A stretch of 64,000 bases of DNA from Nissolia schottii (lineage: Eukaryota > Streptophyta > Magnoliopsida > Fabales > Fabaceae): contig QANU01104054.1 in assembly GCA_003254905.1 (NCBI GenBank), positions 1-64,000 of the forward strand, given 5' to 3'. A model generated the notes under the pieces. The model did no database searches, was not told where the DNA came from, and was given only the letters and a program-made list of their open reading frames with translations. The position numbers and the translations under genes were made by a program. Below are positions 50,585 through 61,515 of this stretch, one piece after another. How positions within the stretch are numbered: the stretch's first letter is position 1; each line of letters begins with the position of its first letter.

Positions 50585-52209
50585 CACAAACTGAGTTTTT
50601 TTTTACTAAAATACCCTTCTTACTCAAACAAAATACCAAAATGCCCCTATTTCCAAACATTTTACAAGAATACTCTTGTTTTGGTTGACGTGGCATTCGC
50701 GGTAGCGTGGCGAGCCACGTCAGATTCACCAACCAGCCTGGCAATTTCCTCTCAATTTCGCAAACTCTCCTAGTGAATCCTTCATCACTTCGCCAACCCA
50801 AACACCACACTTGTTAAGTATTCGCCAATTAGTTTGGCGAATTTGCCCCCAGTGCCTATAAATAAACCTCACCACCTCCAAACCCCACCACCATTCTCAT
50901 TTTCTGAAAATCCATTATTTCTCTAAAAATTATCTCTCTCTAAAATTCCTAATTCTCTGTTCAGCTCTTCAATCTGTGCAACAAACTTGTAAGTCTTAAT
51001 TTATTAAAATTGATAGTTTAATTAGTATGTGTGAATTAATTTCTTTAAATTGATTATATAAATGTTGGCTATATTAATTTGCTAAGAAATTTATGATAGA
51101 ATGATGTATAAAGTAGTATAGTATTGTACGTTTGTCTATATTAGTAGCAATTTATGATAGATTGATGCATAGTATAGTATAGTATAATATAAATGTTGTC
51201 TATGTATGTTTGACATAGAATGTGTTTTATACAGAATTAGAAAATAAGGAAATCTCTTATTGTGCTAATTTATTCCAATGGGAGAATGTATGAAGGTGAA
51301 CATGGGTTTATGTATGATGGTCCTAACCTGACATCTATGATGATTAAGAGGGGTATGTGTCTAGAAGATTTGAAGAAAAAAATTTGTTTGAAATTAAGGT
51401 TACAAGAGAATTAATTTGTATCAAGAATTCTTTTTCGACTATTACAAGGGTCGGGTGAGGGGTTGAAATCTATTGGTGTTGATATGTTTGATGATGAAGA
51501 TGCGGCATGCATGATAGATGCTTTTGAGCAAAATCAAGATTTAGTTTCAATTGAGGTGTTTGTCGAGGTAGAGACAAGAGAGGGAGAAAGTAATGTGAAT
51601 ATTGAGAATGGTCCTTTAAACCCTATCAACGCTCAATCGTCAATGAGACATTTTGCTCCCGTATTTCAAGAAGATGTGACCCTATCTCAAAATCCTCAAA
51701 CTTTTCATTCTCCATTTACAACTTCAGTCAATATGACTCAACCTTATGTTCCTCAATATGAAAATACACTAATGAGAGAAGTATTATCTAACACAAGTGA
51801 TGAAGAAGAGTATTTACTTACTGCTGATGATGATGATGATTTAAGTATGGATTCAGAAGATGATGTCGATGCATTTATTAATGTGCATCAAGTTTCTCCA
51901 ATTTGCTCTGTTCATAACCATGACCCTCCAATTAGTGTTTTCGCTAACAATGTTCATCCAGCTAGTGTTATTCCTGAAAATGCATTTAGGCCTCTTTGCC
52001 CTCAATTTTCAGAAATTAATTGGGATGCATTTGCTAATGGTGAGACCACTAGATTTGTTGAGTATGACACACGGAGTTCACAAAAAGAACTGTTTGTTGG
52101 ATTGCAATTTCGAACAAAAGATGTTGTAAAATCAACTTTAGATAATTATTCAATCAGAAGACACCAAGATTATAAGATTGATCAGTCTGATACACAGATT
52201 AACTGCTAA
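50585..52209 (+). mobile_element. Mutator-like element (MULE) relic, 5' end
   Basis: The left terminal-repeat-like region (about 50585-50840) is related to the MITEs at 46984 and 61234 (GGTTGACGTGGCATTCGCGG; CCCCTATTTCCAAACATTTT). It runs into a TATA box (CTATAAATA at about 50858), a CT-rich leader, a likely leader intron (donor CTT|GTAAGT at 50989, acceptor near 51240) and then transposase coding sequence. I find no matching right terminal repeat before 53 kb, so the right boundary is where the coding similarity stops, and the true edge is unknown. Confidence 0.7.
51241..52209 (+). pseudogene. MuDR-type transposase, N-terminal fragment
   Basis: One frame runs from 51241 (RKSLIVLIYSNGRMYEGEHG) to the stop at 52209, interrupted by a single in-frame TAA at 51412-51414. 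It then continues FVSRILFRLLQGSGEG, IGVDMFDDEDAACMIDAFE and an acidic stretch (TADDDDDLSMDSEDDVDAF). It ends in the MuDR DNA-binding domain start: FVEYDTRSSQKELFVGLQFR and STLDNYSIRRHQDYKID. The zinc-binding rest of that domain, the DDE catalytic core and the SWIM zinc finger are all missing, so the transposase is dead. About 323 codons remain of a protein usually 700-900 residues long. Confidence 0.8.
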
Positions 52210-53451
52210 GTGTTCTTAACTTGGGAGATGAGTGGGCATAGAAAGAGATGAGAAAGGGTGGTGTGATAAGAGAGAAACAAAAGGAGAGAGAAAATAATAA
52301 AATATTTTTAATTCATTTTTTTAATATAATAATCATTTTATTTTTAGTCATTTCCTCGTTATTTTATTTTCATTCAAATATACGAGGAGAAAACATTATT
52401 TTTTATTATCTTCATTTTCTTTTCTTCTATTTTATTTTTTCCCATTTTCTCTTCTAATTCAAATGGAGCATTAAGGGACCATTTTGGTGCGAAACTCAAA
52501 CTCTTCACCCAAGTCTTTTACTTTCCTTTTAAATATATACCAAACTACAGCAACAAAATAATTATGGAAAACCAACCATAAAAAATTGCCTGAAAGAGCA
52601 CTATTCCATTCCATTTCCAAAGGAACGGTACACTCTCAAAATAATAAAACCTATTCACTACAGACCAACAATTCACAATAAACGTGTAAACTTTTTGCTA
52701 ATGTTTTTATGGCAATAAACAAGTAATTTCAATACTCGGTAAGTATTAGAGTAAGAATATAATTTTATGTATTATATTAGTATAATTTCTGTCTACATAG
52801 TTATTTAGGCCGTGTTTGGTAAGTGTGTTGGAACAAAAAATATGAAAATAATGGGAATAGAAATATATTTAGAAAATGAGATAAATAATATAAAACTTAA
52901 AATTGTCTTTGTTTTATAAAATTTTTTAACTAATTTTTATACAACTAAAAAAGAAAAATACAGAAGAGATATCTAAGATGCAAGAAGTGCGTCTTACTTG
53001 TCCTTGCATTTTCATACTGTCATGGACGCTTATCAAATGCTGCGGAAATGATGATATTAGCCTTAGAAAAATGTTTAACTTTCTTAATGATGATATCATG
53101 GGACTTTCACGTTATGTTAAAATTAAATGGCAATATAAAACTTTTATGTATCAAAATTAGCTTCATAAAATATATACTTTTTTGTCTCTCGAGAAATTCA
53201 TTGTCGACTCATTAAAGAAGTAGACACTAATTACAAATTTTAAAATTATTTCATACCCAAAATGAGGACCAAAAAACCTCTATCTCTTTGAAGAACTTTA
53301 GTGGCTTAGTCGCCTTAAATAGAGTTAGTCAATTTCCTACAAATAAGATTCGATTGACCGGTTCATTGAAACACACGCACATATATATAAAGTTTAATTT
53401 TGATGGATTGATAGTATAAAAGATTTTACATGATTAACTTTTGAGTCCGGT

Positions 53452-53612
53452 TAAATGTACACCAAAAAACATACACCATACATACACCTTATACTTATAT
53501 ACATAAAATTTGTGTTTTAATGCTTGTAATGTTTGTGCACTCATGAGAATAAAGTTTGTGTATTATTAATAGTGTATGTATGAGTGTATAAAATTAGGTG
53601 CACATGAAACAT
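53452..53612. mobile_element. TGTACACC MITE, copy 2
   Basis: The left end AAATGTACACCAAAAAACA and right end TTAGGTGCACATGAAAC are inverse to each other. The interior (GTTTGTGCACTCATGAGAAT, AATAGTGTATGTATGAGTGT) is the reverse complement of text in the copy at 15970. Shorter and more diverged than copy 1. Confidence 0.6.
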
Positions 53613-53654
53613 TTTTGTTAACTTTTATACTCTATCAGTTCATTCCAATTAAAT

Positions 53655-53657
<3 letters not shown>

Positions 53658-53693
<36 letters not shown>
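53658..53693. repeat. (TA)n microsatellite
   Basis: Eighteen TA dinucleotides, about 300 bp upstream of the MKK6 start codon. Confidence 0.95.
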
Positions 53694-53696
<3 letters not shown>

Positions 53697-53992
53697 ATAC
53701 AATTTAAACATTTTTAATGACATAATTCTACATAGATATTATAATCAGTGTGTATAAGATAAAATGAACTTATAAGACAAACAAAATAACGCATAAATGT
53801 ATTTGCGCGGCCTCCATAATTTGAATTCGTTCTTTCTCTGTTTTCTCACCATTCACTTTTCCTTTCCCTTTCCCAGTTCTCTTCTCTTCTATCTATGTCC
53901 TTCACTTTCTCTGTATCACCGTGTGTGTGTTTTGAAACTCTGAATCATCGATCGTGGATCATAAACCCCGCAAGAGCACTGAACCGACCAAG

Positions 53993-56900
53993 ATGAAGAC
54001 CAAGACCCCTTTGAAGCAGCTGAAGCTCGCTGTTCCTGCTCAAGAAACCCCCATCACCTCTTTCTTGTATATTTCATCCCCTTTTCTATTCCCTTTACCC
54101 GTCCATTTCGTTTTCTTAGCTTCACTGCACGATTCGTGTTTAAAGTTTTGGTTTTTTCCTCTTAATTTCTCACTGTCTGTGTGCGCTCTGTTGTTTGTTG
54201 CTAGCTCCCAAAATGTGTGGGTTAATTAAAGGGTTCACTCAACCCTTTAATCTGCAATAGCCTTTACTTTTAAAAAAAAAAAATTATTACTGTCATTATT
54301 TTGAGTTCGTGAAATTGATTTGTTCATGTGATGAAGAAAAAAGTGTTTGATTTTTGGTTTTCCATTTGTGAAATTGATTTGATTGTTGTCTAATTATCAG
54401 GACTGCAAGTGGGACATTCCATGATGGAGATCTGCTCCTGAATCAGAAAGGACTGCGTCTCATTTCTGAAGAGAAAGAATCAAGGGTAACTCTGCTACTA
54501 CACACTCCAGTTTTTCATTTCAATATTGTATATGCTGATTCAATTTGTATAAATTGTTCCCAATGTGTTGAATTTCGAAACCAGTTTCAATTTGTGTGTG
54601 TGTGTGTACAAGCTAGAATTGACATAGCATAACTTTAATCAAGAATGATGTTCAATGTTGATTATGTTTCTCTAGTCTCTACATGTTTCCTCTATGTATA
54701 CTTTTGTTGTTACCATCATTGTGGATGCAAAACATGCATAGATTCATTGCTTTTTGTTAAATCTTTTTCTTTTGGCTTCTAGCATCTAATCTGCATACTT
54801 GCAATTTGCCTCTTTGAACAGCCTTCTGATGCTAAGGAACTCGAATTTGATTTCTCTCTGGATGACCTTGAGACCATCAAAGTAATTGGAAAAGGCAGTG
54901 GTGGTGTAGTGCAACTTGTTCGCCATAAGTGGGTTGGAAAATTGTTTGCTTTAAAGGTTGGTGAATGCTTGTTTTAATAATCTCGTTTTAATTGCTTCTA
55001 ACAGACAGAATTGCTTTTATGGTTATTCTTGAGACACAGTATTGTGTATATTGTTCAGTTCACCCCACTCTAGTTGTAATTTTTGACATAGATACCTTTC
55101 GATCACATGCACACATGAAAAAGTTAGGAGGAGTACAGTGATTTTTACAGTGTTGTGTTTAGTGTATTTCTTATCTTAATCTGGCAGCTATTTCAACTTT
55201 CAAATTTTAGACAACCAGCTACACAGATTGGAGTCTTGAATCTTGATATGACGCAAACAGCATTTTTTTGTATGAATGCGTCTCTTCAGCTACATTTCTC
55301 TTCAGAAAAAGTCTCTTGATTGGCCTCTTTTTGAAAATGTGATCTCAACTATTTGTCCAAACATGTTGTCATCTTTGTTTTTCAACATTTTCGATGAAAC
55401 GGTGGACATTATGAGCTTGCACTGGAGTTAAGTATTACCTTCTGAAACAAAGCATATCGATTTGAAAATTGAAAATTCTTTTCAAGTCTCAACCCTGTAC
55501 ATTGAACTTCTGTTCTGTATTTCAGGTCATTCAGATGAATATACAAGAGGAAATTCGAAAACAGATTGTTCAGGAACTGAAAATAAACCAAGCATCACAG
55601 TGTCCACATGTTGTGGTCTGCTATCACTCATTCTATCATAATGGAGTTATATCTCTTGTGTTAGAGTACATGGATCGTGGTTCTCTGGCCGATATAGTCA
55701 AACAAGTTAAAACAATTCTCGAACCATATCTTGCTGTGGTTTGTAAGCAGGTTAGACCATACTTCCATTTCTTGTTGAAATGTGCAGATTCTGGTCCTGT
55801 CAACAACGAGGTTCATTTTCTATTCGCTGGTTAATTATTAATGAATCATGTCCATATTCCAGGTGCTACAAGGTCTTGTTTACTTGCATAATGAAAGACA
55901 CGTGATTCATAGGGACATCAAACCATCCAATCTGTTAGTCAATCACAAAGGGGAGGTGAAGATTACTGATTTTGGTGTTAGTGCTATGCTGGCAAGCTCA
56001 ATGGGCCAAAGAGATACATTCGTCGGAACTTATAATTACATGTCGGTATGTTACTTTTCTTTCTTTACCCTGGTTCCGCATCATCAGAAACTGCTTGACT
56101 TCTCCAATCAAATATAGGGTGCATCTGTCTTCAGCTTTTCAGCAGAAGTTAAATAGAATAGCTTCTCAGAAAAAACCAATTATTAGTTTCTTCAGCTCTA
56201 TAAAATTTTTAAAAATATTTAATTACTTTTTCAGAATCCGAAACAAACATGTTCTTATGCCCCATTGCGTCATTGGTCATATAAAGAATTTTATGTTAAT
56301 CAATGCTTTGACTTTTTGGTTTCCTTGTTTAGCCAGAAAGAATCAGTGGGAGTACTTATGATTATAGCAGTGATATATGGAGTTTGGGATTGGTAGTACT
56401 TGAGTGTGCCATAGGACGGTTTCCTTACATACAAACTGAGGATCAGCAAGCCTGCCCGAGTTTTTATGAGCTTTTGGAAGCAATTGTCGGAGGCCCGGCA
56501 CCTTCTGCTCCCCCTGATCAGTTCTCTCCAGAGTTCTGTTCATTTGTGTCATCCTGGTAATTGTTTATTTCTTTTTTGCTTTCTTTGTTTCAATGCCAGG
56601 TAAACTGAATACTCAAATGTTTCAAGCATGGTGCTGCATTTTACAAGGTTTTGTTTTTTTATTCACTATATTTGTCTAGCAAATGGTAGTGATTAAATTT
56701 CTATACATTCAAATAAACATGTCATTGATTTGAACTCTATTGTTTGTGCCTTTAGTACCTGTTTTACTTATGCTCTGGCTAGTCTTCAGCATCCATTTGT
56801 TAATTATATGTAACCCTGGTATCATCAAAATCCTTGTAAGTTCTGAACATATTCCGTTTTGTTTTGTTTCTAAGTTCACTTTGTGATTTAATTACAGCAT

Positions 56901-57146
56901 CCAAAAGGATCCTCGAGATAGATTGACATCCTTGGAGCTTCTGGTTAGCAACCTAATGCCACTATTTTTTTTTTTCTTTTTACTTTTAATCTTATAACTT
57001 GTTAAAATTCCTGTTTCTGATTAATGATTCTTCTAATCTCATTGTACTAACAGGAACATCCTTTCATAAAGAAGTTTGAAGATAAAGACCTTGATCTTGG
57101 AATTTTAGTAGGCAGCTTGGAACCTCCTGTAAATTTTCCCAGATAA
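53993..57146 (+). CDS. MKK6: Mitogen-activated protein kinase kinase, MKK6 (group A)
   Basis: Dual-specificity kinase that phosphorylates a MAP kinase; the Arabidopsis orthologue works in the NACK-PQR cytokinesis cascade (ANP MAPKKK to MKK6 to MPK4). Eight exons: 53993-54066, 54401-54485, 54822-54956, 55526-55750, 55863-56045, 56333-56556, 56898-56943 and 57054-57146; they join in frame to 354 residues (Arabidopsis has 356). The start is [15 protein letters not shown], the group A N-terminus. Motifs: glycine loop [18 protein letters not shown] lysine Lys98 (LFALK), [11 protein letters not shown] (Asp191) and DFGVS (Asp209). The plant activation-loop motif S/T-x5-S/T is SMGQRDT with Ser219 and Thr225; the substrate-side block is [20 protein letters not shown]. 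The N-terminal basic segment ([11 protein letters not shown]) fits a MAPK docking site. No sign of damage. Confidence 0.97.
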
Positions 57147-58575
57147 TTTCCTTATATAATGTAATGTGTACAATTTGTACTTGACCTTCATAACTCTTGT
57201 TGGTGACAGATCATGAAAATTTCTCGTCATTTATGCTTATATACTAGAAAATATATAATATACCAGTATCGGTTCTGAGTTTATTGACTTCATTACAGTT
57301 TCCTGAACTGATTTGTGTAATAGTTATTTGCATTCAAGAGCTTGACCATTTTGTTTGGTTATCCCTTTACTCATCAGAACTTCCATGCATCTTTAAACCA
57401 AACTCAACTTGCAGTGCTAAAATTAATTGAGCTAGTTTGACAAGGCAAGGAACATTTCCTAACACTGCTGTTTCCCCTCAAGTCCGGGCAAGCAAGAAAA
57501 CGATTTATTATTTTTTTTCCGATGGTTAAGCAAATTTTATTGCATCAAAAGCGGGATAGAGATTACCGTTACAATGACCTCCAATCACCGAAGGAAACAT
57601 GACTTGTTAGGGAAACGCCTTGTTATTGAAGAGTATTATTTTTGCCCCCCCTTTTTTATGTAACTGTTTATGTCTGGTTTCAAATCAAACCTTTATCTTG
57701 TTTTCTAACATACCTGTCATGGCACAAGAGAGGGTTCAAACATGAGAACTTTGTTCTTTCTTTTTTTACTATTTTTATCTAGGAATATACATTCTCCTAA
57801 AAATCTTTTTAAATACTCCCTTAACTGCTGCTAAATAAGTAAATAGTACATGTAGTCAATATCTTGCAGTCTTAAACAAATAATCAATTCTTAGTATTTA
57901 GGAGAATAAATAATTTCTCTTTTATCTAATCAATATTTTATTCTTTGAATTCAATCAGTTGACATGTAATTTCTAGCAACCCGAATGGATTTATTGCAAG
58001 TTGGTGTTTCATTAATTTATTTGACTATTAAGTTGCAAGGGGAAAAGAAAAGCCTTCCCGACTATCTAATAATGAGTAAAGAAAATATTTAACGAAAAAC
58101 AAATGAAATAATAGACTTTAAAAGTTTATATAAGGGGTTGGCTGTTAACCCATATTTTTATTATCTAATATTAATGTCTTTTGATGATGTTTGTATTATG
58201 AGTGTGTGGCCAAAAATTAGTCTTTGATTCAGCTTTTCAATTAAAAACTAACCGATCAATTTCAACGTAAAAACTGGCTAATATAGTGCATAATTGATTT
58301 GAAGAAGGCAAATCAAATGCCCTTATTTATCATATGAATTATCATGTTCTACCTGCTAACAGAACTTTAGTTAGTAATAAGCTTTATAGTTTTATCTTAA
58401 ATATTACTTTAACATTGGATGGAATATAAAAAAAATGTTATTTATACACGGTACGAATATTTAATGATGATCATCTAAAAAAAATACAAATCTTTATTTT
58501 ATAACACTGAGTTCAATACATTCTATCTTTTTCTCTCTTTATATGTTTATCATTATGTCTCAGTATTATTATTAT

Positions 58576-58731
58576 GAGTACATGAGTTGGGTTGAACTAA
58601 ATCCAAAGTGGCCCAACTTTTTGATTCAGTCAAGTTTTTAAACTTTAACCCAACTCAATAATGACTCAACAAATGAGTAGGTCTAATTGGATTAACCCGA
58701 CTTTAAAATAAGTTTGCACATTATATTATAT

Positions 58732-58767
<36 letters not shown>

Positions 58768-59063
58768 GTTATAAAAAATTGTAAATAAGAAATAAAATAA
58801 AGTTATATTTTATAATACATGTTTTAAAATAAATCATATTAATATAAAAATAATATTATACTATATAAAATATAAAATTAAATACAAAATCTTATAATTT
58901 ATTAATAATTATCTAAAAAAAGCTATAACTTTGAGTAATTATATTACTTTGGGTAAGATTGGTTGAACTTAGAGTATGACATGAACTTAATCCAAAAAAT
59001 GCATCGGATTGAATTTTGTAATCTAAAAGTTTTGGGTTGGACCAAGCCGAATCATGAGCACTT
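58576..59063. mobile_element. Possible hAT-like MITE
   Basis: The left part has GTACATGAGTTGGGTTGAAC and the right part has GTTGGACCAAGCCGAATCAT followed by GAGCAC. Both ends carry the ACCCAAC/CCAACCC-type text typical of some plant hAT MITEs, in opposite orientations. The interior is an AT-rich run with a (TA)n tract at 58738-58763. Ends are diverged and no 8-bp duplication is evident. Confidence 0.35.
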
Positions 59064-59076
59064 TTACTATTTGCAA

Positions 59077-59328
59077 GAGTAAATCTTTAAATTTGTTTAT
59101 GTAGTTGTCAACGTTAGTCAAATTTATTCTTAAGTTATGAAAATACTCATATGGTTTATGAGGTTGTCAAAAGTAGGTCAAATTAATCACTGAGAGAGAT
59201 TATTTTGACTAATATCAAATGATTAATTTGATCGAGTTTTGACAACTTTAAAGACTAATATGACTATTTCTATAAGAACAAATTTAACTAAAATTGATAA
59301 TTCTATAGACAAATTTAAAGATTTACTC
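59077..59328. mobile_element. Foldback MITE, 252 bp
   Basis: GAGTAAATCTTTAAATTTGT at the left end is matched by its complement at the right (CAAATTTAAAGATTTACTC, ending 59328). Pairing continues inward through GTTGTCAA and TTAGTCAAATTT-type text, with the centre near 59200. The direct flanks show no convincing duplication. Superfamily not assigned. Confidence 0.7.
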
Positions 59329-59861
59329 TATCATTACTCCATGACCATAATAACCATCAACATGCAATAATTTTTCTATTTTATATTTTATACGCACGTT
59401 CTAGTGGATAACTGATATGAGGATTATTATGTCTGCTATGCTTGTGCGCTTTTTGGGAGGAAAATGATGGGCTCAATCAAGTGCCACAAGCAATAATGAG
59501 GGGACCGTATCAATCCATGTTGATACGCCAAAATTGAAGCTATGGATTAAAATAGGGCCATAATCCAACAAGTGGTGTCTGCGGATAAGATTTTGCAGAA
59601 GCTTCTCCCTAGTTAATAAACATGATACTATTAGTATAAAAAAAAATTCTTAAATACTTTCAGAACAAAATAACTGATTTTTATATTCTATTCATCATGT
59701 GATATCTTAATTTTTCAGGTTTTTTTAATACAAAAAATTATGAATTAAGTAATAAATAATACGAAGTAATTCTTTATTTACTTTAAAAATTTGTAAATAC
59801 AAACGGTTGAGCCAACAACCTGGTTAATTGTAAAGTGTGAGTTCAAGGTTTGATTCTCTTT

Positions 59862-59900
59862 CCCCTTTTCCCTTTTCCCTTTTCCCTTTTCCCTTTCCCT
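59862..59900. repeat. (TTTTCCC)n minisatellite
   Basis: About five tandem heptamers, CCCTTTTCCC and so on, slightly degenerate at the end. It gives a spurious minus-strand open frame of Lys/Gly/Glu repeats. Confidence 0.9.
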
Positions 59901-60367
59901 GCCTTAGCTTAATAACAGATAAAAATTGCAAATGTAGTGTATTAGAGCTACTAGCTATTGCTTTCCAAAACAATACGATATGCATATGCATGCATGAGGT
60001 GAAAATTTGAAAGGATCTTCTCTTTTTCATATGACATTATTATATATAATTTTTTATCATTAATTTTGTTTATTATTTATATCATGTATGAGTTCTATTT
60101 TCTTAATTAATGGTAAGAGATCACACATAACAATGCCTTATAAAAAAAATAACAAATGATCCATTTAAAAAGAGATGAAAAATAACATTATTAAAGAAAT
60201 GGGTCATTTCATATTAAATATGATCATGATTTATGAAAAAAATACAAATATTTAAATTAAAGTCCTCCTAATTTTAAAAAGATTTAACTTGTTTAAAATA
60301 TTTGTCTTTTTATTTTATAATATGATTAAAAATGACTATATATTTAGGTGGTTTCTTACTTCCTATA

Positions 60368-60716
60368 TGCGGCAAATACCCATGTCACTTAATTTATTCA
60401 TTTTTGACCATTATCACAACTAAATCCATTGAATTTTATTATCATTTCATGGTCTAATATGACATACTGATGTATTATATGATATAATATGATAAATTAA
60501 TATTTTTCAATACAATATTGTAGAGAAATGCATTGTAAACTTAAATGGTCTGCAAATCTCTAAATCTTTTAATGGCAAACTTTCAATGATTTAACTAATG
60601 AAAAATTTATTACACTTATATAAAATATAAAATAATAACAAAATTGAATGAATTTAATTATAAAAATTATTAAAAATAAATAAATAAAATGGTATAAAAT
60701 ATTTAGCGGAAACCGC
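60368..60716. mobile_element. Palindromic AT-rich MITE, family A copy 3
   Basis: Closest to copy 2: shared central text AACTTAAATGGTCTGCAAAT, and shared arm text CATTGAATTTTATTATCATT against AAAATTGAATGAATTTAAT. Ends GCGGCAAATA on the left and the complement of GCGGTTTCCG on the right suggest the terminal repeats. Confidence 0.65.
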
Positions 60717-61233
60717 TGCATATCATATATTTATCAGGAGAGAATCCACTCTAATTTGGGCATATCCAAATACCACACCATCCTGACCTGTACACAAGTC
60801 AAACCTAAGGCCTTATCTTCACTTCATAATTCATACCATATCCTCACATGCCATATCCTTCTCGTACCAATCCAGCTCATTCTAAATAATCAATACACAC
60901 CTTGTCTTGTCATTAACAAATTGATTCTTTTGTGGACAACAATAACATAAATTAAAGAAAACCAGAACAGGGGTCACTTCTAAAATAGAATAATATTGAT
61001 TGCACATCTTTATAACTAATAATAGTTCTTATAACATTTTAAACATTTATATATATGATTGAAAACAAAAATCATATAAATATAATAATATATACGATAA
61101 TAACTTAATATATTTTATTTTTTGATGAAGAGAAATAACTCAATAAAAATATGTATAAGTATTATTTATTTTAAATAATAATGATGTTCTATTTGGTGTG
61201 AAATAATTGCGACAAATTGTTAATGAAGAATAG

Positions 61234-61515
61234 GACAATTTTACTCTTTTGCCCCTGCCATACAAACTATTTACGAAAGTACCCCTGTTTTGAAACATAT
61301 TATAGGAGTACCACTGTTTCGGTTAAACTATTTACGAAAGTACCACTGTTTTGAAACATACCATACTTTGCACAATATAAAAGTACAAAAACTTTTTTAA
61401 AATAGTGGTACTCCTGTAATATGTTTTCAAAACAGTTGTATTCTTGTAATATGTTTCAAAACAGGAGCATTTTCGTAAATAATTTGTATGATAAGGGCAA
61501 AAGAGTAAAATTGTC
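61234..61515. mobile_element. Mutator-type foldback MITE with 10-bp target duplication
   Basis: 282 bp. The termini GACAATTTTACTCTTTTGCC and the complementary GGCAAAAGAGTAAAATTGTC are exact inverses over 20 bp. The arms continue through GTACCCCTGTTTTGAAACAT-type modules repeated within each arm. TGAAGAATAG flanks both sides (61224-61233 and 61516-61525). The internal GGAGTACCACTGTTTCGGTT resembles the left end of the MULE relic (AGAATACTCTTGTTTTGGTT near 50668). Confidence 0.85.

Larger units (their letters stand above)
52210..53992. other. Intergenic region and MKK6 upstream DNA
   Basis: Purine-rich and then T-rich sequence follows the MULE fragment. The MITE copy and the (TA)n run listed separately lie here. 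The last 150 bases are a CT-rich leader (CCTTTCCCTTTCCCAG and similar) that fits the MKK6 5' UTR. Confidence 0.6.

Noticed and set aside
52248-52490. Right terminal repeat of the MULE relic
   Set aside because: Only purine/pyrimidine-rich low-complexity similarity to the left side; no defined inverted end.
59803-59860. Possible tRNA or tRNA-derived SINE (GAGCCAACAACCTGG ... GTTCAAGGTTTGATTCT)
   Set aside because: The B-box-like part is weak, there is no cloverleaf, and no poly(A) or target duplication is present.
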